Assembly (NCBI GenBank): GCA_003161515.1
Contig: PMOH01000302.1
Location: 1 to 16,748 of the forward strand
DNA: 16,748 nucleotides
Direction of reading: 5' to 3'
Origin: Deltaproteobacteria bacterium
GTDB taxonomy: Bacteria > Desulfobacterota > Binatia > Binatales > Binataceae
Shown here one piece after another: positions 1-8,207 of the stretch. The notes under the pieces were generated by a model. The model made no database searches. It saw only the letters and a list, made by a program, of their open reading frames with translations, and had not been told where the DNA came from. The translations under genes and the position numbers were made by a program. Each line of letters starts with the position of its first letter. The first letter of the stretch is position 1.

Positions 1-1950
1 GACGCGGTCCAGAAGGCCAACAGCGGCCATTGCGGATTGCCGATGGGGATGGCGCCCGCCGCCTACCTGCTCTACACGCGCTTCATGCGGCACAATCCGA
101 AAAATCCGAAATGGTTCGGGCGCGATCGTTTCGTGCTCTCGGCCGGCCACGGCTCGATGCTGCTCTACAGCACCCTCTATCTCACCGGCTACGAGATCAC
201 GCTCGACGACATCAAGCAGTTTCGCCAGCTCGGCAGCAGAACGCCCGGGCATCCCGAGTATTGGTGCGTCCCTGGCGTCGAGACTACCACCGGTCCGCTC
301 GGCCAGGGCTTTGGCAACGGCGTCGGCATGGCGATGGCGGCGAAGCATCTCGAGGCGCACTTCGATCGCGACAAGTCGGGGCTGTTCGACCATCGCATCT
401 TCTGCATCTGCAGCGACGGCGACTTGATGGAAGGTGTCGCGAGCGAGGCGGCGTCGATCGCGGGCCATCTCGGACTCGGTAACATCGTCTTTCTTTATGA
501 CGACAATCACGTGACGATCGATGGGCACACCGAGCTCAGCTTCGACGAGGACGTGGTTGGGCGCTTCGACGCGTACAAGTGGCATACGCAGGACGTTGCG
601 GATGCGAACGATCTCGACGCGCTGTCGAGGGCGATCGAAAATGGAATCGCGGAGACCAGCCGGCCGTCGCTGATTCGGGTGCATTCAATCATCGGCTACG
701 GCAGTCCGCATAAGCAGGGCACCTCGGCCGCGCACAGCAATCCGCTCGGGGTCGAAGAGGTCAAGCTGACCAAGGAATTTTACAAATACCCGACCGAGCC
801 GCCGTTTTTTGTTCCTGACGACGCGCTCGCGCACTTTCGCGAATGCGTCGAGCGAGGCGAGGAACAAGAGCGCGATTGGAGCGCAAAGTTCGAGACTTAC
901 GCGAAGAAAAATTCCGCGCAGGCCGGCGAGTTCCAGTCGATGCTCGCGAAGGAGCTGCCTGCCGGATGGGACGCTGAGCTGCCGGTGTTCACGCCCAAGG
1001 ACAGCCTCGCGACGCGCGTGTCAGCCTCGCAGGCCGAGGCCGCGATCGGGAAAAAAGTCTGGAACCTGTTCGGCGGCTCTGCCGACCTGAACGAGTCCAC
1101 CTTCACCGACTTCAAGGACGGCGGGGATTTCGAGCGCGGGCACCATGACGGCCGCAATCCGCATTTCGGGATCCGCGAGCACGGCATGTGCTCAATCCTC
1201 AACGGCATCGCGCTGCACGGCGGGTTCATTCCGTACGGTTCGAGCTTCCTGTGCTTTACGGATTATGCACGGCCGTCGATCCGGCTGGCGGCGCTGATGG
1301 AAATCCAGGTGGTGTTCGTCTTCACCCATGATTCGATCGGCCTCGGCGAGGATGGGCCGACGCATCAGCCGATCGAGCATCTGTCGTCGCTGCGCGCGAT
1401 TCCGCATCTCACCGTGATTCGCCCCGGCGACGCGAACGAGGCGGTCGAGGCGTGGCGCACCACCATGACGCATACGCAGGGTCCTGTGTTGCTCGCGCTG
1501 TCGCGGCAAAAAGTGCCGACGCTCGATCGCACCAAGCTCGCGCCCGCCAGTGGAGCAAGACGCGGCGGCTATGTGATTGCCGAGACTGCGGGAAAGCCTG
1601 CGGACATTATTTTGATCGGCTGTGGATCTGAACTGCAGCTGGTCGTCGATGCGAAACCAAAGCTCGAAGAAAAGGGCAAGTCGGTCCGGGTCGTGAGCAT
1701 GCCGAGCGAAAATATTTTCGAAAAGCAGGATCAGGCTTATCGCGACTCGGTCCTGCCGCCGAGCATTCGCCGCCGGCTGGCGGTGGAAGCGGGCGCGACG
1801 ATGTCGTGGTACCGATGGGTCGGGCTCGACGGCGACATTATCGGGATGACGACCTACGGCGCGTCGGGCAAGGGCGAAGAGGTGATGAAGCATTTCGGTT
1901 TCACCGTGGACAAGGTGGTCGATCGCGCACTGAAGTTGCTCGCGCGCTAG
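1..1950 (+). CDS. tkt: Transketolase, 5' partial
   Basis: Thiamine-diphosphate enzyme that moves two-carbon ketol units between sugar phosphates in the non-oxidative pentose phosphate pathway; cytosolic. The frame is open from base 1 and reads DAVQKANSGHCG, which is normally about 15-20 residues into the protein, so the true start lies upstream of the window. In window-codon numbers, the cofactor and active-site signatures are GHGS (about 49-52), GPLGQG, SDGDLMEG followed by YDDN, the catalytic Glu in IREHGM (about 393), and HDSIGLGEDGPTHQP in the pyrimidine-binding domain. The usual three-domain order (ThDP-binding, Pyr, C-terminal) is complete to the TAG stop. One oddity is Cys where the family normally has Pro in the GHPG motif near the N-terminus. 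It sits 59 bases before the transaldolase fusion, which uses the same sugar phosphates. Identification is secure. Confidence 0.96.
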   Translation, partial: DAVQKANSGHCGLPMGMAPAAYLLYTRFMRHNPKNPKWFGRDRFVLSAGHGSMLLYSTLYLTGYEITLDDIKQFRQLGSRTPGHPEYWCVPGVETTTGPLGQGFGNGVGMAMAAKHLEAHFDRDKSGLFDHRIFCICSDGDLMEGVASEAASIAGHLGLGNIVFLYDDNHVTIDGHTELSFDEDVVGRFDAYKWHTQDVADANDLDALSRAIENGIAETSRPSLIRVHSIIGYGSPHKQGTSAAHSNPLGVEEVKLTKEFYKYPTEPPFFVPDDALAHFRECVERGEEQERDWSAKFETYAKKNSAQAGEFQSMLAKELPAGWDAELPVFTPKDSLATRVSASQAEAAIGKKVWNLFGGSADLNESTFTDFKDGGDFERGHHDGRNPHFGIREHGMCSILNGIALHGGFIPYGSSFLCFTDYARPSIRLAALMEIQVVFVFTHDSIGLGEDGPTHQPIEHLSSLRAIPHLTVIRPGDANEAVEAWRTTMTHTQGPVLLALSRQKVPTLDRTKLAPASGARRGGYVIAETAGKPADIILIGCGSELQLVVDAKPKLEEKGKSVRVVSMPSENIFEKQDQAYRDSVLPPSIRRRLAVEAGATMSWYRWVGLDGDIIGMTTYGASGKGEEVMKHFGFTVDKVVDRALKLLAR

Positions 1951-2009
1951 GGCGCTCGACCTGATTGTCGCCGATCGAATTTTCAATTTTTAACTGGAGC
2001 GAGCGAACA

Positions 2010-4865
2010 ATGGCCAGCGCCGAAAATCCTCTCAGGCAGTTGGAGCGCTTTGGACAGGCCGTATGGCTCGACTACATACGCCGTCATCTGCTCACGTCCG
2101 CCGAATTCCGCCGCATGCTCGACGAGGACGGCCTCAAGGGCATGACTTCGAATCCGACGATCTTCGAAAAAGCGATCGCCGGTTCCACCGACTACGACGA
2201 TCAGCTCAAGGAACTCGCGCCGACGAAAAAAAGCATCGACGAAATTTACGACGCGCTGTCGATGCAGGATATAAAGATGGCGGCCGACGCGTTCCGCCCG
2301 CTCTACGACAAGAGCGGCGGCATCCACGGCTACATCAGCTACGAAGTTTCGCCGACGCTCGCCAACGACACCGACGGCACCATCGCGGCAGCGCGCCGGT
2401 ACTGGGCCGCGCTCGCAAAGCCCAACGTGTTGATCAAGGTTCCTTCGACGCCCGCGGGTCTGCCGGCGATCGAGCAGCTTATTTCCGAGGGCATCAACGT
2501 CAACGTGACGCTGATGTTCTCGATGAAGCATTACGACAGCGTGGCCGAGGCGTTTATCCGTGGTCTCGAAGCGCGGCTGAAGGCGAACAAGTCGATCGAC
2601 AAGGTCTGGTCAGTCGCGAGCGTGTTCGTCAGCCGGGTCGAGACTCTGGTCGATCGCAAGCTCGAGGACAAATTGAAATTGTCGCCGAACGAGGCGGTCG
2701 CGGCGCTGATGGGCAAATCGGCGGTCGCGAACTCGCGGCTTATCTATCAGCGCTACAAGGAAATTTTCGCGGGCGCTCGCTTCAAGGACGTGCGCGCTAA
2801 AGGCGGGCGTCCGCAATGGCCGCTGTGGGCGAGCACCGGCACCAAGAATCACGCGTACAGCGACGTCAAGTACGTCGAGGAACTTGTAGGGCCCGACACC
2901 GTCAACACGATGCCACCGGCGACGATGGATGCGTTCCGCGACCACGGCAAGCCGCGCGCGTCGCTCGAGGAAGGCGTTGCGGAAGCGCGCGAGATCGTCA
3001 AGCGGCTGGCGGCGGCCGGGATCGATCTGATCGAGGTCGGCGAGGAGTTGCAAAAAGAGGGCGTCGAGTCGTTCGCGCAGTCGTTCGAGGACTTGAGCGC
3101 TGTCATCAAGGGCCGGCGCGCAGCAATTGTTGACGGCGCGCACGACAAGCAAACAATCGCGGCGACTGGTTACGAATCGCAAGTGAGCGCGGCGTACAAG
3201 GATCTCGACAAGAACGATTTTCCCGCGCGCCTGTGGAAGAAGGACGCCACGCTCTGGTCGAAGGAACCCGCCGTTCAGCAGGCGATCAAGAACGGCCTTG
3301 GCTTTCTGAATGTTCCCGAGACGATGGCCGAGCGCGTCAAAGAGCTCGCGTCGTTTGCCGATGAAGTTCGCAATGCCGGCTTCCGCGACATCGTATTGCT
3401 CGGGATGGGCGGTTCGTCGCAGAGTGCGGAGCTGTTCGCTACGACTTTTTCGACCGCACCGGGTTATCCGAAACTTCACACGCTCGATACCACCGTCCCC
3501 GAGACGATCCGGTCGCTCGATCGCAACATCGACATCACGAAGACGCTGTTCGTAGTCGCGAGCAAAACCGGTGAGACTGTCGAAACGCTCTCTCACTTCA
3601 GCGCCTTCTTCGATCGCGTGAAGTCGAAGTCATCGAATCCGGCGGGATCGCATTTCGTTGCGATCACAGACCCGGGCACAAGGCTCGCCGCGATCGCGAA
3701 AGAAAATAAATTCCGCCGCGTGTTCCTGAATCCTCCCGATATCGTCGGCTGCTACGCGGTCCTGTCGTATTTCGGGCTGGTGCCTGCTGCGCTGATTGGG
3801 ATGGACGTGGCCACATTGGTTGACCGCGCGATTCGGATGACGCACAGCTCGGCCGGATGCGTGCGGGTCGAGGAAAATCTCGGCGTGAGCCTGGGCGCGG
3901 CTCTGGGAGCGCTCAAGAAAGCCGGTTGCGACAAGCTGACGTTTATAATTTCGCCGGCGATCGGTGCTTTTGGACTCTGGGTCGAGCAGTTAGTCGCTGA
4001 AAGTACCGGCAAGGACGGCATCGCGATCGTGCCGGTTTGCGACGAGCCTGCGGTGGACGCGAAGTCCTACGGCAAGGACCGCGTGTTCGTTTACCTCAAG
4101 CTGAGCAACGGCGCCGATGCGGCGCAGGATGCGGAGTTCGCGGCTATCAAGAAAGCCGGCATCCCAACTGTTCAGATCACGTTGTCGGACAAAATCGATC
4201 TCGGCGAAGAATTCATGCGCTGGGAAATTGCCTCTGCGACTGCCGCTGCGGTTATCGGCGTCGATCCATTCACGCAGCCCGGAGTTCAAGAGAGCAAAGA
4301 CAACACTAGCGGCATCCTCGCCGAGTTCGCACGCAGCAAAACTTTTCCCAAGCAAGCGCCGATTGCTGAAAAGGGCAAGCTCGCGCTGTTTTCAGGAAAG
4401 GCTGCTCAGGATGCACTTAAAGGCGCCGGAGATCTTCGTGCGATGCTCGGTGCGTTCATGAATCTTGCGAAGCCCGGCGACTATTTCGCGACGATGGCGT
4501 ACGTGTCGCCCAATCCGACCGTGGACAAGGAAATCGCGGCGATTCGCAAAGCGGTCATCGAGCGCTACGGCGTCGCGACGACTTTCGGCTACGGCCCGCG
4601 CTGCCTTCATTCGACCGGCCAGTTGCACAAGGGCGGTCCGAACACCGGCTTGTTCCTGCAAATCACGCAGGAGCATCGCGAGCCGGTCGCTATCCCAGGT
4701 GCTTCGTACGATTTCGCCCAACTCAACCAGGCGCAATATCTTGGAGATTTTCAGTCGCTCGAGGCGCATGGACGGCGCGTGATTCGCGTCCATCTGGCGG
4801 GTCACGATCCGATCGACGCGATCGAAGCGCTCCGCCAGGAGATTGTCGCCGCGATTGCCAGGTAA
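2010..4865 (+). CDS. Bifunctional transaldolase / glucose-6-phosphate isomerase
   Basis: A 951-residue fusion, a normal length for the known tal-pgi family. Residues 1-365 are transaldolase: TSNPTIFEKA at about 46-55, and the Schiff-base lysine K143 in LIKVPST. Residues about 395-951 are the isomerase, with two SIS sugar-phosphate folds: GMGGSS 465-470, SKTGET 518-523, Glu664 in ESTGKDG, Lys763 in VQESKDN, and His867 in LHSTGQLHKGG. The loop that usually reads GGRYS reads VGCYA (C581), so the arginine expected to stabilise the enediolate intermediate is missing. SKTGET also has Glu where a Thr or Ser is common. The start at 2010 is preferred over the in-frame ATG at 1965 because GGAG (1996-1999) precedes it by 10 bases and homologous sequence begins there. 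The protein would interconvert sedoheptulose-7-P/glyceraldehyde-3-P with erythrose-4-P/fructose-6-P, then fructose-6-P with glucose-6-P. The transaldolase half is secure; full activity of the isomerase half is uncertain. Confidence 0.93.
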   Translation: MASAENPLRQLERFGQAVWLDYIRRHLLTSAEFRRMLDEDGLKGMTSNPTIFEKAIAGSTDYDDQLKELAPTKKSIDEIYDALSMQDIKMAADAFRPLYDKSGGIHGYISYEVSPTLANDTDGTIAAARRYWAALAKPNVLIKVPSTPAGLPAIEQLISEGINVNVTLMFSMKHYDSVAEAFIRGLEARLKANKSIDKVWSVASVFVSRVETLVDRKLEDKLKLSPNEAVAALMGKSAVANSRLIYQRYKEIFAGARFKDVRAKGGRPQWPLWASTGTKNHAYSDVKYVEELVGPDTVNTMPPATMDAFRDHGKPRASLEEGVAEAREIVKRLAAAGIDLIEVGEELQKEGVESFAQSFEDLSAVIKGRRAAIVDGAHDKQTIAATGYESQVSAAYKDLDKNDFPARLWKKDATLWSKEPAVQQAIKNGLGFLNVPETMAERVKELASFADEVRNAGFRDIVLLGMGGSSQSAELFATTFSTAPGYPKLHTLDTTVPETIRSLDRNIDITKTLFVVASKTGETVETLSHFSAFFDRVKSKSSNPAGSHFVAITDPGTRLAAIAKENKFRRVFLNPPDIVGCYAVLSYFGLVPAALIGMDVATLVDRAIRMTHSSAGCVRVEENLGVSLGAALGALKKAGCDKLTFIISPAIGAFGLWVEQLVAESTGKDGIAIVPVCDEPAVDAKSYGKDRVFVYLKLSNGADAAQDAEFAAIKKAGIPTVQITLSDKIDLGEEFMRWEIASATAAAVIGVDPFTQPGVQESKDNTSGILAEFARSKTFPKQAPIAEKGKLALFSGKAAQDALKGAGDLRAMLGAFMNLAKPGDYFATMAYVSPNPTVDKEIAAIRKAVIERYGVATTFGYGPRCLHSTGQLHKGGPNTGLFLQITQEHREPVAIPGASYDFAQLNQAQYLGDFQSLEAHGRRVIRVHLAGHDPIDAIEALRQEIVAAIAR

Positions 4866-4868
4866 CCT

Positions 4869-5612
4869 ATGTCTGAACCGAAACTGATCGTTCTGAATGA
4901 CGCGCAGGAACTCTACGTGCGCGCGGCCGAAGAAACCGCGCACATCGCCGGCGAATCGATCTGCACTCACGGCGAGTTCACGTTCTGCCTCTCGGGCGGC
5001 TCGACGCCCGCCGCCACTTACGACTTGCTGGCGACGCGATTTCACCTGAGCGTCGATTGGAAGGAAGTGCAATTTTATTGGGGCGACGAGCGATGCGTCC
5101 CGCCCGATCACGCCGAGAGCAATTACGCGATGGCGAATCGCACGATGCTGAGCAAGCTCGCGCTTCGGCCCGACCAGGTGCATCGGATGCGCGGCGAGGA
5201 CCCGCCCGCGAAGGCCGCGGCTGCTTACGAAGATGAACTGCGCAAACAGTTCGGCCTTGGCGCCGGTGAATCTCCACGTTTCGATCTGATCATGTTGGGC
5301 CTCGGCGACAATCGTCATACGGCGTCGCTGTTCCCCGGCGATCCTGCGATTCATGAGACGCAGCGCACGGTGGTTGCGGTCGAAGTGGACGCAGAGCCGC
5401 GCAAGCGTCTGTCGATCACGCCGCCCGTGATCAATAACGCGCTGCGCGTGATGTTCCTGGTGGCGGGGCAGGGCAAGGCCGCGGCGGTGAAGGACGTGCT
5501 CGAAGGGCCGCGCGATCCAGACAAGTTTCCCGCGCAGATCGTCACGCCTCAAAGCGGCGAGGTGATCTGGCTGCTCGACAAGGCCGCCGCCAGTCTGCTT
5601 TCGCCGCGCTGA
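4869..5612 (+). CDS. pgl: 6-phosphogluconolactonase (DevB/NagB-fold type)
   Basis: Hydrolyses 6-phosphoglucono-1,5-lactone to 6-phosphogluconate, the second step of the oxidative pentose phosphate pathway; cytosolic. At 247 residues it has the usual length. Visible family motifs are the phosphate loop LSGGSTP (41-47), WGDERCVP (71-78) with the following SNY, and HTASLFPG (150-157) with the probable catalytic His150. The C-terminal ITPPVINNA and the late GEVIWLLDKAAAS are also typical. Just before His150 the protein reads GLGDNRH, where the family usually has GxGxDGH, so Asn148 and Arg149 replace Asp-Gly. The ATG is only three bases after the tal-pgi stop, which implies translational coupling; no strong ribosome binding site is seen. 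Glucose-6-P made by the upstream isomerase would feed this branch through a dehydrogenase encoded elsewhere. Confidence 0.93.
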   Translation: MSEPKLIVLNDAQELYVRAAEETAHIAGESICTHGEFTFCLSGGSTPAATYDLLATRFHLSVDWKEVQFYWGDERCVPPDHAESNYAMANRTMLSKLALRPDQVHRMRGEDPPAKAAAAYEDELRKQFGLGAGESPRFDLIMLGLGDNRHTASLFPGDPAIHETQRTVVAVEVDAEPRKRLSITPPVINNALRVMFLVAGQGKAAAVKDVLEGPRDPDKFPAQIVTPQSGEVIWLLDKAAASLLSPR

Positions 5613-5630
5613 TCGGGCAAAATAGACTCG

Positions 5631-6170
5631 ATGCGATTCGTACTGCGCCACTTCACCGCGATTCTCATTCTTGCCGCGCTCGCTGGCTGGGCGATTTTTT
5701 ATTTGCCCTATACTCCGACATGGGCCGTGCTCCGAATGAAGCAAGCAATCGACGCGCGCGACGGCGACGAGGCCGCCAAGTATGTCGATTTCGAAAGCGT
5801 GGTGAGGAATGCGGGCCGCGAGATGGTGCAGAAGCAGGGTGGTACCGATCCGTTGAGCTCGATGCTCGGCAACGCCGCGATTGATCTACTCACCAAGCCG
5901 ATGGCCCAGGTCGCAAAATCGGCGGCCATCCAGAAAGTCGATGACGGCGCGCGCGAGGTGCAGATGCCCGGCGTTGCGGTCGCGGGCTCGCTTGTACTGT
6001 TGCATCGAAACGGCGACACTGCGGCCACCGACTTCACCGACAACAAGGGCCAGCGCTGGCGAATACACCTGGCGCGCGGCGGCGATGGCTATTGGCGCGT
6101 CACCGAGATCGAAGACATCGAGCAACTGCTCCAAAAACTCCAGCACAACCAGCCGATGGGTACGCCCTAG
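5631..6170 (+). CDS. DUF2939-like membrane-anchored protein
   Basis: 179 residues, function unknown. Residues about 7-27 form one hydrophobic segment (ILILAALAGWAIFYLPY) after a short basic start, consistent with a signal anchor and a periplasmic body. The next stretch (TPTWAVLRMKQAIDARDGDEAAKYVDF) matches the pattern of DUF2939 proteins, where a 'one residue set per domain' helix is followed by a D..A...YVDF motif. The remainder is a mixed alpha/beta body with a late GDGYWRVTEIEDIEQLL. It begins 18 bases after pgl and is probably the last gene of that operon. No catalytic motif is visible, and the link to sugar metabolism is by position only. The DUF2939 assignment is from pattern memory and moderately sure; that it is a real membrane-anchored gene is more certain. 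Confidence 0.75.
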   Translation: MRFVLRHFTAILILAALAGWAIFYLPYTPTWAVLRMKQAIDARDGDEAAKYVDFESVVRNAGREMVQKQGGTDPLSSMLGNAAIDLLTKPMAQVAKSAAIQKVDDGAREVQMPGVAVAGSLVLLHRNGDTAATDFTDNKGQRWRIHLARGGDGYWRVTEIEDIEQLLQKLQHNQPMGTP

Positions 6171-6212
6171 CTGCGTTACGGCAGTGTTTCGCCGACTGTT
6201 CGCGCCCCTGCG

Positions 6213-6241
6213 TTTACTCTGCGTTCGGCGACAGCTACAAT
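6213..6241 (+). promoter_or_regulatory. Putative sigma-70-type promoter for typA
   Basis: TTTACT (6213-6218) and TACAAT (6236-6241) are separated by exactly 17 bases, matching 4 of 6 and 5 of 6 positions of the housekeeping consensus. They lie in the 129-base gap between the DUF2939-like gene and typA, predicting a start near 6248 and a leader of about 50 bases. A seven-base inverted repeat, TCGCCGA (6189-6195) and TCGGCGA (6225-6231), brackets the -35 element, and its right arm falls in the spacer. This could be an operator or chance. The sites are from reading only. Confidence 0.45.
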
Positions 6242-6299
6242 AGGATTCCGCGCGGGCGAACCTTAGGAGGCTCGGCCGCGTTTTAGTATTCAGGACAAA

Positions 6300-8147
6300 A
6301 TGAGACGCCCAGACATAAGAAATTTAGCGATCGTCGCCCACGTCGATCACGGCAAAACCACTTTGGTCGATGCGATGCTGCGCCAGTCGGGCGTGTTCCG
6401 CGCCAACGAGCAGGTCATCGATCGCGTGATGGATTCCAACGCGCTCGAGCGCGAGCGCGGCATCACGATCATGGCCAAGAACACTTCGATCCTGTGGGGT
6501 GAGACGCGCATCAACATCGTCGATACTCCCGGCCACTCTGATTTCGGCGGCGAAGTCGAGCGCACGCTCTCGATGGTCGATGGCGTCCTGCTGCTGGTCG
6601 ATGCGTGCGAGGGGCCGCTGCCGCAGACGCGATTCGTGCTCAAGAAGGCGCTCGAATCGAACCTGCCCGCGATTCTTTGCATCAACAAGATCGATCGCGC
6701 TGATGCACGCGCGCCCGAAGTGCTCGACGAGGTTTACGATCTGTTCATCGACCTCGGCGCCAATGAAAGCCAGCTCGACTTCCCGGTGCTCTACACGCAG
6801 GCGCGCGCCGGCACCGCGTCGCTGAAGCTCGACGTCCCGAGCGAAAACCTGGTGCCGCTGTTCGACTCGATCGTCGCGCACCTGCCAGGACCGGAAGTCG
6901 ATCCCGACGCAACGCTGCAATTCCAGGTTAATAACATCGACTACGACGATTACGTCGGCCGGCTCGCAGTCGGCAGGATTATCGCGGGCTCGATGACGGC
7001 GTCGCAGAACTATTCGCTATGCCGGCGGGACGGCAAGACGGTCGTCTGCAAAGTCGCTCACATTTACGGATGGCAAGGGCTGACGCGGGTCGAGCGCAAT
7101 ACCGCCAGCGCGGGTGAGATAGTGATCGTCGCGGGCGTCGAGGACATTGCGATCGGCGAAACGATCGCCGACCTCGAAAATCCGCGTCCGCTGCCCCCGA
7201 TTCGGATCGACGAACCGACCGTGGCGATGACTTTCTCGGTAAACAATGCGCCGTGGGCGGGCCGCGAAGGAGAGTTCGTGACGTCGCGGAAGCTCGGTGA
7301 GCGAATCGAATTCGAGGCGCGCCGCAACGTGAGCACTCGCGTCGAGCAAATATCACCGGAATCGTGGCGCGTGATGGGCCGCGGCGAATTGCAGCTCGCG
7401 GTGATTATCGAAACGATGCGCCGCGAAGGCTACGAGATGCAGGTTTCGAAGCCCACCGTCATCACCAAGCAGGCCGACGGCCAGGTGCTCGAGCCGATGG
7501 AAATGCTGGTCATCGACATCCCGTCCGAGTACATCGGCACGGTCACGCAGATGCTCTCGACGCGCAAGGCCAAGATGCGCACGATGGTCACGCATGCGAG
7601 CAATCGCGTGCGGCTCGAGTACGACATTCCCGCGCGCGGCCTGATCGGTTTTCGCGGACGCTTTCTCGAAAGCACCCGCGGCAACGGCCTGATGAATACG
7701 CTGTTCAACGGCTACGCGCCGTGGTCGGGGACGATCCGCTCGCGCGCCAACGGGGCGATGATTTCCGATCGCGAGGGCGTCAGCACGCCGTATGCGATCT
7801 TCCATTTGCAGGAGCGCGGTATATTCTTCGTCGGACCCGGCGAGCCGGTTTACGAGGGGATGATCGTCGGCGAGTATGCGCGCGAGATAAACTTGCCGGT
7901 CAACGTGTGCCGTGAAAAGAAGCTCAGCAACATGCGCGCCTCGGGCCACGACGAAGCGATTCGACTTTCACCCGCGCGCGTGCCGACGCTCGACGCGGCG
8001 CTGGAATGGATCGACGAGGAAGAGCTGGTCGAAGTCACGCCCAAGTCAGTGCGGCTGCGCAACCGCGTCCTCAAGACCGGGCTCAGGAACAAGCATCGTG
8101 CGGGATACATCGACGCGCCGCCGTCGGAGATGGCCGAGAGCAACTGA
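6300..8147 (+). CDS. typA: Translational GTPase TypA/BipA
   Basis: Ribosome-associated GTPase that assists 50S assembly and translation under stress or cold; cytosolic, EF-G-like. At 615 residues it has the usual length. GTP-binding motifs are intact: AHVDHGKT (13-20, G1), RGITI (53-57, G2), DTPGH (75-79, G3) and NKID (129-132, G4). The G5 region reads YTQARAGTA rather than the more common YASAxxG. The TypA-specific C-terminal part is clear: NGLMNTLFNGYAPWSG, FHLQERGIFFVGPGE, and NMRASGHDEAIRL followed by ELVEVTPKSVRLR. AGGA (6292-6295) sits four bases before the ATG. A much stronger AGGAGG (6265-6270) lies 29 bases upstream with no usable start codon near it and an in-frame TAG just before it, so the ATG at 6300 stands. 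It appears to have its own promoter at 6213-6241 and probably leads a transcript into the AsmA-like gene 60 bases later. Confidence 0.97.
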   Translation: MRRPDIRNLAIVAHVDHGKTTLVDAMLRQSGVFRANEQVIDRVMDSNALERERGITIMAKNTSILWGETRINIVDTPGHSDFGGEVERTLSMVDGVLLLVDACEGPLPQTRFVLKKALESNLPAILCINKIDRADARAPEVLDEVYDLFIDLGANESQLDFPVLYTQARAGTASLKLDVPSENLVPLFDSIVAHLPGPEVDPDATLQFQVNNIDYDDYVGRLAVGRIIAGSMTASQNYSLCRRDGKTVVCKVAHIYGWQGLTRVERNTASAGEIVIVAGVEDIAIGETIADLENPRPLPPIRIDEPTVAMTFSVNNAPWAGREGEFVTSRKLGERIEFEARRNVSTRVEQISPESWRVMGRGELQLAVIIETMRREGYEMQVSKPTVITKQADGQVLEPMEMLVIDIPSEYIGTVTQMLSTRKAKMRTMVTHASNRVRLEYDIPARGLIGFRGRFLESTRGNGLMNTLFNGYAPWSGTIRSRANGAMISDREGVSTPYAIFHLQERGIFFVGPGEPVYEGMIVGEYAREINLPVNVCREKKLSNMRASGHDEAIRLSPARVPTLDAALEWIDEEELVEVTPKSVRLRNRVLKTGLRNKHRAGYIDAPPSEMAESN

Positions 8148-8207
8148 TCGTTTCGTGAGCCAGGCGGACGGCGCAGTGTCGGACGTGGCGATCGCGTCAC
8201 GACAATC

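Noticed and set aside
4392..5744. Long open frame of 450 codons on the minus strand opposite tal-pgi and pgl
   Set aside because: It lies antisense to two securely identified genes, its Arg/His-rich translation resembles no family, and long antisense frames are expected in GC-rich coding sequence. The same applies to the minus-strand frames at 2610-3596, 1192-1986, 8046-8897, 12715-13617 and 13586-14542.
6171..6190. Small hairpin CTGC-GTTACG-GCAG after the DUF2939-like gene, as a terminator
   Set aside because: Only four base pairs, with a weak TGTTTC tail, so it is too weak to call.
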